Under the pieces are notes generated by a model, which made no database searches, was not told the origin of the DNA, and saw only the letters and a list, made by a program, of their open reading frames with translations. This document shows positions 38,001 through 50,573 of a DNA stretch of 64,000 nt, piece by piece; the stretch's first letter is position 1, and every line of letters begins with the position of its first letter. This DNA comes from Styela clava (Eukaryota; Chordata; Ascidiacea; Stolidobranchia; Styelidae), in the NCBI RefSeq assembly GCF_964204865.1, contig NC_135250.1, positions 5,022,001 to 5,086,000 on the forward strand, given 5' to 3'. The translations under genes and the position numbers were made by a program.

Positions 38001-41000
38001 GAATGTACAGTATACAGAGAAAATGGAAATAATTTTATACAATGCTTATTTTCAACCAAAAAAAAATTGAAAATCAATGGGGTTAGGATGTGGTACAAAA
38101 GTATCAAACTAGACGAAACAATCATTTTCTGGATTCAAAATATTGAATTTAGAAATAAAATTAACATAATTACCAATGCACTTCGGCATTACGCATGGTT
38201 TTATCTTCTTTTCTCGGCCTGGGCAGTTATTCGGAAACGTCGGTGCATTGTTTGCATCGGCACAATATCGAGCGATAGTTGCGATTCCTTTATTGCATGT
38301 TACACTACAAGTTGTTTTCCAATGTGTCCAATGATACTCTGTTATCAACGAAAATTTACATCGAATGTACAGTATACAGAGAAAATGGGATTATTTCTAT
38401 ACATTCCTTTTTTTCCACCAAAAAAATTGAAAACCAACGGGGTTAGGATGTGGTAAAACTGTATCGAACTCGACGAGTCAATCATTTTCTGTTTTCAAAA
38501 TATTGAATTTAGAACTAAAATTTACATAATTACCAATGCACTTCGGCTTTATGCATGGTTTAATCTTCTTTTCTAGGCCCGGGCAGTTATTTGGAAACGT
38601 CGGAGCATTGTTTGCATCAGCACAATATCGAGTGCTAGTTGCGATTCCTTCATTGCATGTTACACTACAAGTTGTTATCCAAGGTGTCCAATGATACTCT
38701 GTTATCAATGAAAATTTACATCGAATGTACAGTATACAGAGAAAATGGAAATATATCTATACATTTCTTTTTTTCCACCAAAAAAATTGAAAACCAACGG
38801 GGTTAGGATGTGGTAAAACTGTATCGAACTCGACGAGTCAATCATTTCTGTATTCAAACTATTGAATTTAGAAATAAAATTTACATAATTACCAATGCAC
38901 TTTGGCATTACGCATGGTTTAATCTTCTTTTCTCGGCCAGGGCAGTTATTCGGAAACGTCGGTGCATTGTTTGCATCAGCACAATATCGAGTGCTAGTTG
39001 CAATTCCTTCATTGCATGTGACACTACAAGTTGTTTTCCAAGGTGTCCAATGATACTCTGTTATCAACGAGAATTTACATCGAATGTACAGTATACAGAA
39101 AAATGGAAATGTTTTATATAATGCTTATTTCCCACCAGAAAAATTTAAAACCGCTGGGTTAAAATGTGGTACTCTACTCCAAGGGGTACCAATGGTATTC
39201 TGTAAGCAATAAGTAAAATATCGTCACTAAACGATAATGATGTCACACATTGGCAAAAGCAAAACAGTCAAATTCCCCTGGCATTAATCTGTGTGTACAG
39301 CGTGTAATGGGAAGTCTCTTCAGACAGAGTGCCTTCTGATCATATAGTAGTCGTATCATATATTGACAAAAAATGTCTATTCGGATACGTGCCATTGAAT
39401 AATTTGGACTTGAATCAAATTAAATCTTTTTCAAATCAAGTAATTCATATATGCGGTAACAAACCGACGCAAGGCGGGATTCGGCAGCGAAAATGTCGTA
39501 TGGAAATTCCTTCACATTCCGTTGCAGGTCTGTCATCTTTGTCTAGACAAGTTCTTGTCACTGTTCTTTGTCCTCTACCACATGTCACACTGCATTTATT
39601 TCTTTTCCAGTTGGACCAATGATAGCGAAATCCTGAATAAACAAATACAAAACAAACAAAACTCGATAGAGATGCTCAAATATATGGACACAAAAGCTAA
39701 AACGAAGTAGTACGGGTATGTAATCTGTCGCAGTAGACTACCGCCGCAAGGTGCGCAATTTTTAATTTTGATGACGTCATCGCACAGATGATGGTTACAT
39801 CCGCTTTATAAAAAATACTTCAAAGATAAACATAAATATATTCACCATATATAGTTCTTCCGATCCACGTGATAAAATCGCTGACTCTTGTGTAAATACC
39901 CGGTTTATTTTTCTTTCCACACTCAGCTGGTCCACTGCTTGTTATTCCATGTACAATGTATTCCCCGTTTTCCTCGCACATGAGTGGTCCGCCGCTGTCA
40001 CCACCGCATGTATCTTTCTTCCCTTCAAGATGGCTGTGTGAGACGAAGTACAAACTATTTATGTGAATATTTTTTAAACAAAAAAGATATGCTCAAATAT
40101 ATGGAAACGTAGCGCCACATAATTTTGATGACGCCAAATAAAAGTGATAGCCTTCTGGAGAAAAATTCCATTTTCAACCACTGAAAATTTCAAAGCAATT
40201 GGTCCAGTAATCAAAGAGAAAAGCGATTTCTTCAAAACGTGTCAAAAAACAACAAGTACAACATAACAACAAAACGATTGTTATGTCCACTACGTGTCCA
40301 ATTATATTATTCAATTTTGTTAATTTCTGGCAACACTGCATGTTAATTTCACCGTTTTGTTTCATACTTCACTGATTTTGTGTTTGGCTTGTCCTTGCAT
40401 TGAAAACTTGTAGCGGGTGGGTAGGTCGCTGCCCAAGGCATAATCTGACATAATCATGTTCACGAAGAAGTATTAGTCAAATTACCAATTATTTTATTTC
40501 TCTAGAGAAATTGTGATAGAATATATAGGTTAATCGACGCTGCCGTTCAAATTTAGTTTCAGGTCTCACGGAAATTACCTTTTTAACGTTTTAAAAATTG
40601 GGCTAAGGCAGGGGTGGCCCAACCGGTCAGAGATCAAGAGCCGCATTCCGTACTTTATTACTGCGAAGAGCAAGTTGATACTCTTTCCAATTTCAGTTGA
40701 AAGTTGGGTAGCTATTTTTCAGATAACCAGAGTACTGTCTCAACCCGCGTTGTATGAAGACTAGGAAGTTTTCTAAATGAATCAATATTAATTAGGCAGT
40801 GCGTAAACTAGTTGCTAGTAGTCAGTATTAACCCCGCACAAAAATGACTTTTAGTGTATGAACCATCCGGTCCAGGAGTATGATGCATTTTTCTACAAGC
40901 TTCATCTGAAAATATGTTCACGTCTACTTCTTGCAACACATCTGGAATTGATTCTGAAAGGGCACAAACGTTTATACTCAGTAACATTTAATGTTGTATC

Positions 41001-44000
41001 TTAATATTGAATAATAACGTATTATTGATATAGTAAGGGGATAAATTTTAGAAAAAGATTCGAGCTTGAGACATGGAGTATAGTATGTTAAATTTGATAT
41101 CTCCAATTCTGTATGTGCTATGGCGTTTCATCGTAAATCATTGTCGTCAATTATAAGAGACATATAGTTGAATATATGGACATGAAGGGCATGCATTAGC
41201 ACCGATACGACGAAGCCTTTACCGCGAGTTTATTAAAAAGTCCGCGGGGAATTATGCCTGAGGTCAGGGGGGAGAGGGGTGCGGGTCGTTGTGCGCCATC
41301 TTGGTACACATTATTCGGGAGCACCTAATTTTCAGAACCCCCTGCTGCTGCAGGCGTGCAACTCCCTCGTCTATTTTCCCTTCCCTCGAATGACCTTAGT
41401 CTGATATGATACTGTGTCCCAATTCAATGCGCTTAGTACTCGTGTTTCTAAACTTCTAATAACAGGAAGAAATCCAGAACTCAAGAAATAACAGTCATAC
41501 ACAGTACGATTCCGGGAAATTAATAAAACTATAACGATATGTATTGTCTTCCAATTAAAGTGATAATCATACATTTGAAACTGCGGTAACTGGTATTGAA
41601 TTTAGTGCTTCTTTGCCAGATTTACTACAGGAATACAGTAAAAGAAACTTTTTAAATAGAAACATCACAATTAGATTTTCATCCAAACTACATACGACTA
41701 AACTCAATACCAGTACATGTACTAACCTTATATTTCTTTCAAAGTCACAAATTAGGCACTAAAATAATCTTAATAAAGTCAATCCTGGAAGAGACACAGA
41801 GACAACACTAACGTACCAAACTTGTGCTGAAAACAGGAAGTGCAATCTATTCTGGGACTTTCTACACAAAACCATTTGAACTATGACGTCATATAATTAG
41901 GCCTGTCAATCAACACCCTTGCAAGCCGTCAGATCCTGTGCCTTATAAGGATATCTGGCGTGCAGTAGTAAAATATTTTCTTATAAACAATTATTACAAT
42001 TATTAATAAAATGGCCACAGACGTCAAATAAAGTAAATTTTCCTAAGCATTGCTCGGAACCATGAGGCCGATGCGTATACTGAAATATCGGTGATTTAAT
42101 CGTTTTATGTAAACGCTGCAGGACAACGATGCCGTGAGTGTTAAACTGCTTATCGGTATGGCGATACCCTTAGTGAAAACCGCATACACTGTTGGTTTAT
42201 GAAATAGAGTGAACAAAAGAATGGTTTTGCACTCTGTGTGGTTCGCGGGATACGTTTAGCCAGTAAGGTATCTCTGGTGTAAATTTTTTTTTATAAAACT
42301 TGAATAGACTATAATTACCTTTACTTCCATTCTTTACTGTTGCCCCCCAGCCCGTAACGACACATGACTTTCCTGCCAACATTGTTTTAGAGCCTATAGG
42401 GGGAAATATGGGTTCGATATGACTATGCAATCCTGTATTTATCGGTGTTGGGAGTTTGATTAGTGATATGTCGTTCAGATATTTTATCTTGTCGAAATCT
42501 GGAACAAAAAATGCTTTTTGAAATAACGATGCTAAGATGGCGTATGAAAGCAATGGTATTCGTATTGGCAAAATTCACCAGCATAATATATAATTGTTGA
42601 AAGCGTCATATACTTTTATGCTGCATGTGGTATCAAAATATGGATTTTCTGTGAAGCGCTCAAATTACGATTTCCATAAACAAAGATGTATTGTAAACGC
42701 GGGTCATGAGTTATTTTAAAAGCCTAACCAAATGTTAATTTCAAAATTGAAAATAATTTTTGAAAACAAAAGAGCAATGCTCAAATTCATGGACACGAAA
42801 ATCAAATGAAGTAGTATTAAATCTATAACAGTACCGAGATCTTATTAAAAGACATCAGACTTTGCTGAGCACCATAACGGCACGGTGCATAGTTTGATGA
42901 CGTCATCACACAAAACTTCATATGTTAAAACCAATCCCATATACTCAGGGCTGCCATCGTTATGAATCCAAAAATGAGGACGTCAGGGAAACATAATATT
43001 AGAATACCAAAGAACGAAATGTAATAAACAAAATGTATTCATGCCAGTGCGACCCGTGTCTAATCATACTTTGCACTAGAAAGGTTTTACTCCAGCAGTT
43101 CTTTATTTTTGGAAACAGTCTGTTCCGTCGCACTTTTAACACGAACTGATTTTAGCCGATAGGATATTGTTTTGTGTCAATTATATTGCTGTTATTACGT
43201 AATGAATGCGCGTAGCAATCAATGCGGTTGTAAAATGTCATTTCTAGCAAATCAAACATTCGAATTGACCAATCTGAGTGCCTGGTATTAGAACCTCTCC
43301 CCATAAAATAAGAACACATGTCAAAATAAGGACGTTTCTTAGAAATAAGAACCTAAAAATTTTCTAAGACTATGGCAGCCCTGCATAAAGCCCACAGAAA
43401 TATACGGTAAAAAAAATAATAGCTTTCTAGCGACAACAACAATCTTTAACCACTAAAAATTCAAAAGCAATTTGTCCAGTAGTGAGAAAAGCCTGTTTTT
43501 CAACAACATAGTAACAAATTGATCCATAGACCAACTTCGTAATTCTTTCAAATTCAAATATAAAATAAATATTACCTTCGTGCACGTGAACAATGGATGC
43601 CTTTGTATAATTAACAGCTCCTTTACCAATCCCGTTTCTGTTTATTGTTCCCAACGTAATTCTTTGAATCTTCCAATTGTTTCTAGTAAAAGTAATGTTA
43701 ATTAATTACACCACAAAATTAATTGAGCATTTATTTTCGCAGTCCAACAGTAAAATACACAAACTCGGGGAATCCTTGGTAGTTAGTGGCAAATGGACTT
43801 CGTCGCATTTCAGTTGCTGATCAATTGATGCAAAATACCACCCGCACAAGTTTATACTCTTGTGAAGTTTATGAGCTAGCTCATTGGTTCCTAACCTCTT
43901 TTTTAATAAATTCTTTCCTTTGTCTATTCCGGACGTTTTTATTCGTCACTCATTATGCGTTACTTACGTCTATGATATAGAATTTTAAATCCCACCACAG

Positions 44001-47000
44001 TGTCTGTAATATTATATAGAGTCTATATAATATTACAGGCTGTAGTGGGATTCAAAATTTTAAGAACGGGTTCTCTTTTGTAGCATCCTCACTGACAACA
44101 GATTTCTTCATTTTAGAAACTGTATATATATATATATGTCACTACGTGAGCTGCATTAACACGACATGCTTTACATAAACCCAAGAACTTTCGAACGCCA
44201 AATATAACGCTAGTTGGAAGCTTCCATCAAACGTCCAAATCAAAATAAACAACATAGCACCACGACATCCGGGAAACGGGTTTGCGTGAACTCTCTGACC
44301 CCCGTCAAACCCCCGTTAAATACGTGAAGTCATACAAATAGAAGTGAAAAAGTATGAGATAGCAGAGATATGAGAAATAAGTATTGGGAAATGAAAAATA
44401 CTCACCCAACAGGATCTAAAAAGCAATGCGCCGCAGTGAGCACCCATGAGGGTGTTATCAAGCTACCTCCACATTGCTGCCATTTACCATCAAGTTCTGT
44501 TATGATAAGAGCTTGCCAAGGCCATTTTCCCGGTTCTGACGGTGACCCACTAGTAATCAATTCCTCGGTCGGACAGAACATTCTGCTCCTACGCCCACAT
44601 AATCTACTTTGTACTATCGACCCATTTTTTCTGTCTCGGCATTTCCTTGTTCGACTGCTTGAACCATATCTCCAAGTACACGAAGTCCAAGATGTCCATG
44701 TCAAATCTGCATGTAGAAGTTTTTCAATCATAACTTTGGGTTATAACAAATAATGAAACCCGCCATTAGCACATTTTTAATAATGTGGTATCAAACAAGA
44801 TGTGTGCTTGTTTGAGAGATATAAATATATTCTAGCAAAAGAAATAACGTTAATAGTCATTTAAACTTTTTATAACGTTTTGATATGCATGTCAGTGTTA
44901 CGGTTCTCCGGCATTTGGTACAAGTCCTTAAACTCCAAGGCACGGATCATTCGAGTCTTGAGTCAAGACTCAGTCCCAGCAAGTTGGCACGGCTCTAATA
45001 TTGAAGAGGTAAACTAAATTTTCCATTCCATCAACTGAAGGTATTATATTGCGGAAAAGATTGGATAAACTAATCAGGGAAAAAGTATTTACAGTTGGTT
45101 TATTGTTCAACCGCGGCGTTTGGAATACGTTTACTATTGCACCACTGATTGCCTGCGCGGATTGGTATGTTCAAACCCCGTGGGGAAAATTATATACGAA
45201 AAAATTGCTGGACTCTTCGCCGTCGTAAGGTGGTTCACGTAACCGCTTGTTGGTTATGAATTTGACTATTCCCATACCGCACATAGCCTGGTAACCGGTA
45301 CGAAGCCTTGGTTCTCTATGACTATGTGATGGAGCCGTTCTATCTACTTTCTTTCCTACCTACTAGAAATACTAGACTAGGGCATAACTTTAAAATTAAA
45401 CAGTTGAGCAAACTTCAACATTACACGGACAGAAATACACTGAAGATAGTTTATTATTAGTTATCGATTTTAATCGGTAAGTATGTTGATAGGTATTTGT
45501 CTGTATGTTTGTCTGTTAGATGCACGCGATATCTCACGAAAGCGAGATTGAATCTGCTCCAGATTTTGCATGTGCATTCATCTTATCTCGGACCAGAAGC
45601 CTATTGATTTTGGGCGAATTATGTCGTATAATTAGCGAGTTATCAATCAATTATTGACATGCGATGCGCAGTCCGCAAGTTACAAGAGCGGATGAATCGA
45701 AACTGCAGTTTCTGTTTTGGGGGATCCCCTAACTATCGATCGATAAGTCTTCGGTTTCCAACCGATATTCTCGTTTACTCTTTTAAACATATATCGTATA
45801 TACAGTCATTGTTCGGGGATCTGCCTCCAAGTCAAAACTAAATCCTATAAAATCTGTACAGAATAGGGCTCTATGGACCTAATGCTCATATTTTACATGA
45901 ATATGATGTACTACAAAACTGGCCTTCTCAAGTATACTGATATTTATCAGCCAGAAAATTTGTAAATTGATGCATCAGATTCATAATTGTTGCCTTCTAA
46001 AGGTAATCAATAAATACTTTGCCGAACAAAGCAGTGTTCGCAATTGAAAGGCTAGATCAGCATCATCATTCCGTGTGCATCGCCAGGCTCACGCAAAGAC
46101 TCGAAATTCATTCACAAATAAGAGTAATATTATGTGGAACGCTTACCATGGTAATATACAAAGCATGTGTTATCAACTTTTTAAATCAATTATGAAATTT
46201 CGTGTCGACTCACGTGGAATCCTTGTAACAATTGGTCTGGAAGTGTTTTTTGTGGCATTTTTGATACGACCGCCTAAAAAAAAAGAATAAAAAAGGTTTA
46301 TATACCATCCTACGCTCTTGTTACATTTATAGTGTCACTTTTGGTATTCATAATACTGTAATGCTATTTGTGTCTTTCATATTTTTTAATATACAGTTTA
46401 ACGAATATTTCCTTTATTAAATGTGTTCTTGTGAAAGTTAAAATTTGGTAGCAATAATCAGAACACGATCCCGAAAATACAAGAATAGTCTATTGGGCCC
46501 CACGTTTAATAACCGGGAAGTTCTTCAGTTCGTTATTTTAACTATAATATTTATTATTTATCGATCTCGATCGAAAAGTATGTTGATAGGTATTTGTCTG
46601 TTTGTTTGTTTGTTTGTCTGTTAGACACTTTCGTATGTTACGCGATATCTCACGAAAGCGAGATTGAATCTGCATGTGCATTCATCATATCTCGAACCAG
46701 AAGCCTATTGATTTTGGATGAATCATGTCGTATAATTAGCGAGGTATTGATTAATTAGTGATGGGACATGCGGTGTCGCTATTGAGTCAGAGCGAAGGAA
46801 TCGAAAACGCAGATCGATAAGTCGGCGGTCTCCCATCGCTATCTCGTTCACTCTTTCGAACCTATATCCCATATGCAGTCATTGTCTGGGAATATGTCTC
46901 CGAATCAATACTGAATCCTATAAAAGCCGTACGTAATAGGGCTCTATGGGCCTACTGCTCATATTATCAGGAATATGATGTACTACAAAACTGGCCTCCT

Positions 47001-48014
47001 TCAGTATACTGATATTTATCAACTAGAAAGTTTGCAAAGGGATACATCAATTTTATAATAGTTGCCTTCCAAAGGTAATCAATACCTACTTCGCCAACAA
47101 AGTAGTGTTTGCAAATAAAATGCTAGGTCAACATCATCATTCTGTGAGCATCGCCAGACTTACACGACGACTTAAAATTCATTCAAATACAAGGGTGTCA
47201 AATACAATGTGGAATGTTTTCTGTGATGAAATATGGTGTGTTGTCAACCTTTCAAATCAATAATGAAAAAAATTTCGTGTCGACTCACGTGGAATCCTTG
47301 TAACAATTGGTCTGAAAGTGTATTTTGTGGCATTTCTGATACGACCACCTAAAAAAAGGAATAAAAAAGGTTTATATACCATCCCACGCTTTTTTCGCAT
47401 TTATAGTGTCACTTTTAGTATTCATAATACTGTAATGCTATTTGTGTCTTCAATATTTTATAATTTACAATATTTCGAATATTTCCTTATTAAATGTGTG
47501 CTTGTGAAAGTTAAAATTTGGTAGCAATAATCAGAACACGATCCCGAAAAGACAAGAATAGTCGTTTGGGCCCAACGTTTAACAACCGGGAAGTCTTTCT
47601 TGAGGATGAATTTCGCAGCATTACTAATATTCTTTAGTTCGTTATTATAACTATGATTTTTAATATGAACTATTTAAACTGTATAAAAGCAAGATTGCGA
47701 CTTGCGTATAACACTGGCTGAACCTATTGAAGATTGAACAAAAAAAGTTGTTTCCATGCTTAGTGAGAGAGGGATAAAGAGTTTCAAAATAGGTGAAGGG
47801 GAAATTAACAAAAAAAGTTTGGGAATAGAGAATAGTTAGGAATAAACAAAAAATCAACAAAAATGAAATATTTTAATTTCAACAATTCATGTGGAAATTT
47901 AAACGACTATTCAAAATATTTTATCACGAACGTACCTTCTGTGAGCAATATTATTAAAGTTGAAAAAACGGTTAACGCGATCACAGAATGGGCTGAAATG
48001 AAAAGAATCCGCAT
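35096..48014 (-). CDS. TSP1-trypsin-TSP1(n) secreted serine protease, right copy, intact (788 aa)
   Basis: Exons on the - strand, in coding order: 48014-47936 (ATG, hydrophobic signal peptide), 44706-44406 (TSP1 plus trypsin N-part), 43682-43576, 42498-42319, 40953-40833, 40033-39846, 39632-39465, 39057-38893, 38698-38534, 38338-38174, 37975-37811, 37333-37169, 36686-36510, 35810-35683, 35188-35096 (TAA). All borders are GT/AG and the lengths sum to 2,367 nt with no internal stop. The triad is His120 (TAAHC), Asp172 (NDISLIKL) and Ser276 (CGGDSGGP). Asp270, six residues before the Ser, corresponds to trypsin Asp189 and predicts cleavage after Lys/Arg. One TSP1 precedes the protease and eight follow (YHW..W...C...C pattern, six Cys each), the last split over two exons. 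The usual R|IVGG activation site is absent (LITSGSPSEPGKWPWQ), so zymogen activation is unclear. Secreted or matrix-bound; the substrate is unknown. Confidence 0.85.
38174..39200 (-). repeat. Tandem triplication of one TSP1 exon plus a fourth remnant
   Basis: Three 165-bp exons (39057-38893, 38698-38534, 38338-38174) lie at 359-360-bp spacing with near-identical introns (TACAGTATACAGAGAAAATGG and GGGGTTAGGATGTGGTA in each). Their proteins share EYHWT.WKTTCSVTCN.GIA-type sequence. A fourth partial copy at about 39,146-39,200 keeps the acceptor and EYHWYPLE, then jumps into intron sequence, so its exon body is deleted. The left gene has a single equivalent exon (22,236-22,400). Each exon is phase 1-1, so copies can be added without changing frame. 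Confidence 0.85.
40612..40860 (+). mobile_element. hAT-like fragment with one recognisable end
   Basis: Starts CAGGGGTGGCCCAACCGG followed by AGAGCCGCATTCCG, a pattern common at hAT termini. I do not see a matching inverted end before the exon at 40,833, so it is probably truncated. The right boundary is uncertain. Confidence 0.4.
42946..43383. mobile_element. 438-bp hAT-like element nested in an R2 copy
   Basis: Ends CAGGGCTGCCAT and ATGGCAGCCCTG are perfect 12-bp inverted repeats. The flanking octamers CATATACT and CATAAAGC share only the first four bases. R2 sequence continues on both sides (about 42,765-42,945 and 43,384-43,530), so the element split an R2 copy in intron 3 of the right protease gene. 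Confidence 0.65.
43979..44061. repeat. Imperfect palindrome with ~40-bp arms
   Basis: AATTTTAAATCCCACCACAG, then CTGTAATATTATATAG, is mirrored by CTATATAATATTACAG and TGTAGTGGGATTCAAAATTT around a 2-4-nt centre. It could form a long hairpin or cruciform. The right arm continues into a repeat (GTGGGATTCAAAATTTTAAG) that has relatives near 10,320, 50,190 and 56,710. It lies in intron 2 of the right protease gene. Confidence 0.7.
45105..45360 (+). mobile_element. Degenerate SINE copy
   Basis: Shares GCGGATTGGTATGTTCAAAC (decayed B-box region), then GACTCTTCGCCGTCGTAAGG and GTGGTTCACGTAACCG, with the SINE at 11,880-12,348, in the opposite orientation. Confidence 0.55.
45430..47545 (+). mobile_element. 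Tandemly duplicated ~1-kb LINE-like fragment
   Basis: Two copies (about 45,430-46,467 and 46,545-47,545) share GTATGTTGATAGGTATTTGTC, ATCTCACGAAAGCGAGATTG, AGGGCTCTATGG, TACTACAAAACTGGCCT, TCGTGTCGACTCACGTGGAA and TTGGTAGCAATAATCAGAAC. In broken frames the middle reads like the C-terminal end of a non-LTR reverse transcriptase (Q/N-RALW..., EYDVLQNWP, then R-L-R-LKIHSNTRVSN.MWN). All frames are interrupted. It occupies intron 1 of the right protease gene and has no counterpart in the left copy. The family assignment is weak. Confidence 0.45.
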
Positions 48015-48118
48015 ATTGTTGAAAACCTTTTCACATATAAAAAGTTATGATGGTGATTGTACTCATTAGAATACACTATCCGTCTTACGATCTTTAAACA
48101 AATATGTACTCTTAACTA

Positions 48119-49327
48119 CTGGGTGGTCGCTAGAAAAGCAGAAAATTTGTCAAACAGCTATTTATTTTTACAAAGAAGAATTTTTACAAAGTTTTTTATG
48201 GCAAATGGTATATTACACAGAATATTACAGAAATCAAATTAAAACCTAAAAGGTAGGGGAAGGTGGGGCACGCTGGGACACGGGGCACAGTGGAAAATCA
48301 GCTCTCACGCTGATACTATATCCGCAATCCTGTCCACGGTTCGATGTTTCAATCCGCCCTTCGGTGAGTTACAACGTCCCCGCGAACGGACAACGGACGG
48401 GTAGAGCGGCGCAAGCTATGAGGTGAAATTGGTTTTGGGAGGTTGGAACTAAAATTTCATCGTTCCAGTTTTTTCTTTTTTTGACTTTAGCCTTTCCAAC
48501 ATGACAAAACATCGTCTGATATTTTTCAGCATTAGTCCACTGTAATATATTGATAACGTTGGCGAGTGGATGTGCCTTCCGAATTTCGCCGTGGGAAGGT
48601 CTGAAAATATTTGTTTTCTATGGGGAACAATGGACCGGGGTTCAGTGGGACATGCCCTACAGGGCACCATTCGAGAGTGTTTGATACAATAAGTGCTTAG
48701 TGAACTAGAGATGCATTATATTTTGTGTAATAATATGGTTTCTTTCGGCCCATGGCCCAATATGGAATATATTCGAGAATCAATAATATATCCAGATTTA
48801 GATTCGAGAAAGGAAATGATCAAATTTGTTTGCGAAATTTTTTGTCAAAATATCTGAACTATTTCAGTTGAACATAGATTTTAAAAATATTAAATCTTCA
48901 AATTTGAAGTCTCCCTGTTCTTTAGACGATTATGCTGATTAAATGCTTACTTTTAAGGGCATACTTCGTTGAATTTTGACAGACTGACCCATCGTGCCCC
49001 AAGGTCTGTCCGAATGTGCCCCACAAGTGAGGTACAGTAGGACACTTGACAGACGTTTTCAGAGCATTTTGGTAGTAAGATGTGTGTCACAATGGTATTT
49101 TCTAGTCGCTGAACAAAAACTACATTTACCCCTCTATGCATTAGTCCCGCCAACTTAAGTGAATATGCAGAATCAACGGCTCAAAATATGCAAAAGAAAA
49201 AAAGTGTCCCAACCTTCCCCACTTTCCCCCATCGCCCTGAAACAACCTAGAACCTGGAAGAAAACGAATCGAAATGAGTAAAAGTCTGCAAATGAGTAAA
49301 TTTTCTGCTTTTCTAGCGACCACCCTG
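48119..49327. mobile_element. hAT-like element with CAGGGTGGTCGC ends (right-arm form)
   Basis: Ends CTGGGTGGTCGCTAGAAAAG and CTTTTCTAGCGACCACCCTG are inverted repeats. It has the same outer flank as 11,468-11,719 in the left arm. The size difference is explained by a nested insertion at 48,256-49,236. Confidence 0.7.
48256..49236. mobile_element. Nested GGTGGGGCAC element (~980 bp)
   Basis: Begins GGGGAAGGTGGGGCACGCTG and ends GTGTCCCAACCTTCCCCACTTT as an imperfect inverted repeat. It interrupts the host hAT between AAAAGGTA and CTGAAACAACCTAG, which are joined in the left-arm copy (inverted, around 11,590). It contains several GGGACA/GGGGCAC motifs and no long frame. Confidence 0.65.
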
Positions 49328-50573
49328 ATATAGCGGTAATCTGCAGAATAACAATTAAAAATGTGAACCTTTTAGGACATTACAGTGTACAACAGACTAA
49401 GGTAAATTTACAACAAAAAAACTATTACAAATGTAATCTACTGCGCCGTCTTCAAATTTTCACAACTAGTCAAATAATCTGACTAAACTGCCACAATAAA
49501 CAACACGTTTAGTTTCTAGTATTCTAGTTTAAACTTGATTTGTTTATTTACAGCTTTGGTTATTATCGTTGGTAATCAACCGCTGCATAGCTCGCGGGGA
49601 TTTTGTGGTATTTTTAATTTTTAAATGCCGTCAGAATAAACTTAAAATTTTTAATAATTCACGCAGTGGATTAGAAAATATTATTCCATGAGAATTCCGT
49701 AAAATCAAGAAATATTTCAACTTGCGATGGTTTTTATTTCCCAAGTTCAAGATGTTCTAAAAAAGGGAACTGAACGAACTGAAAAAAAAACCTTGAACCG
49801 GTGGTCTTCTTTTTCATTTTATGCAGTATCCCGCTTATGTAGCAGTGTACTGGTGGTCTGTTAAAGCATAAGTTCTTAAAGTGCTCCATACGGAGCCCCA
49901 GGGCTTTCTTAATTGAATTAGAGGCTCCGCGAGTTATTTATTTACATGTTAAAATACTCACTTGGCTAATTTTGTAACTGTCCAACGAGGCAATAACGGC
50001 ATTAGTTTATAAAATTTGAAAACAGTAGCGTCGAAATATGGCAACGAGGCTGTAATTCAAATATTAACTTATCTATAAGTTTCAATAGATAAATATTTAT
50101 TATTAATTAACTGTGGGTCTCCGTAAATAGTAGTCAGTCTCTTCACGGGCTTTGTAGGACCAAAAGTTTGAGTACCCCAGTTATGTTGGACATACTTAGA
50201 GCTGGAATTCAAAATTGTAAACTAGCTCGCTTTTGTATCGAACTCAATAAAACAGGTTTTTCATTTCAGAGAATGTATGTCGTCACTGCGTCAGAAATAT
50301 TAACATGACCGCTTTACATAAATCTCATACAAAACAAGAACGTAAAAGGCGGGTTCCCTGATTATCATGGCATTCCAAGAACGGGTTTGCGCAAACGCAC
50401 TGAAACCCGTCACCACGCATAACCATTTGAATACATGGATGGTCTTGGTTGTAATTAGTAGACTTTAACGGACGTCTGAATATAAATGTCGGGTGAATGT
50501 CTACAGTGAGCGAATGAAATAATATATGAATATTAGGGATTGTTGAATTATACATACGAATCATGATCTATGC

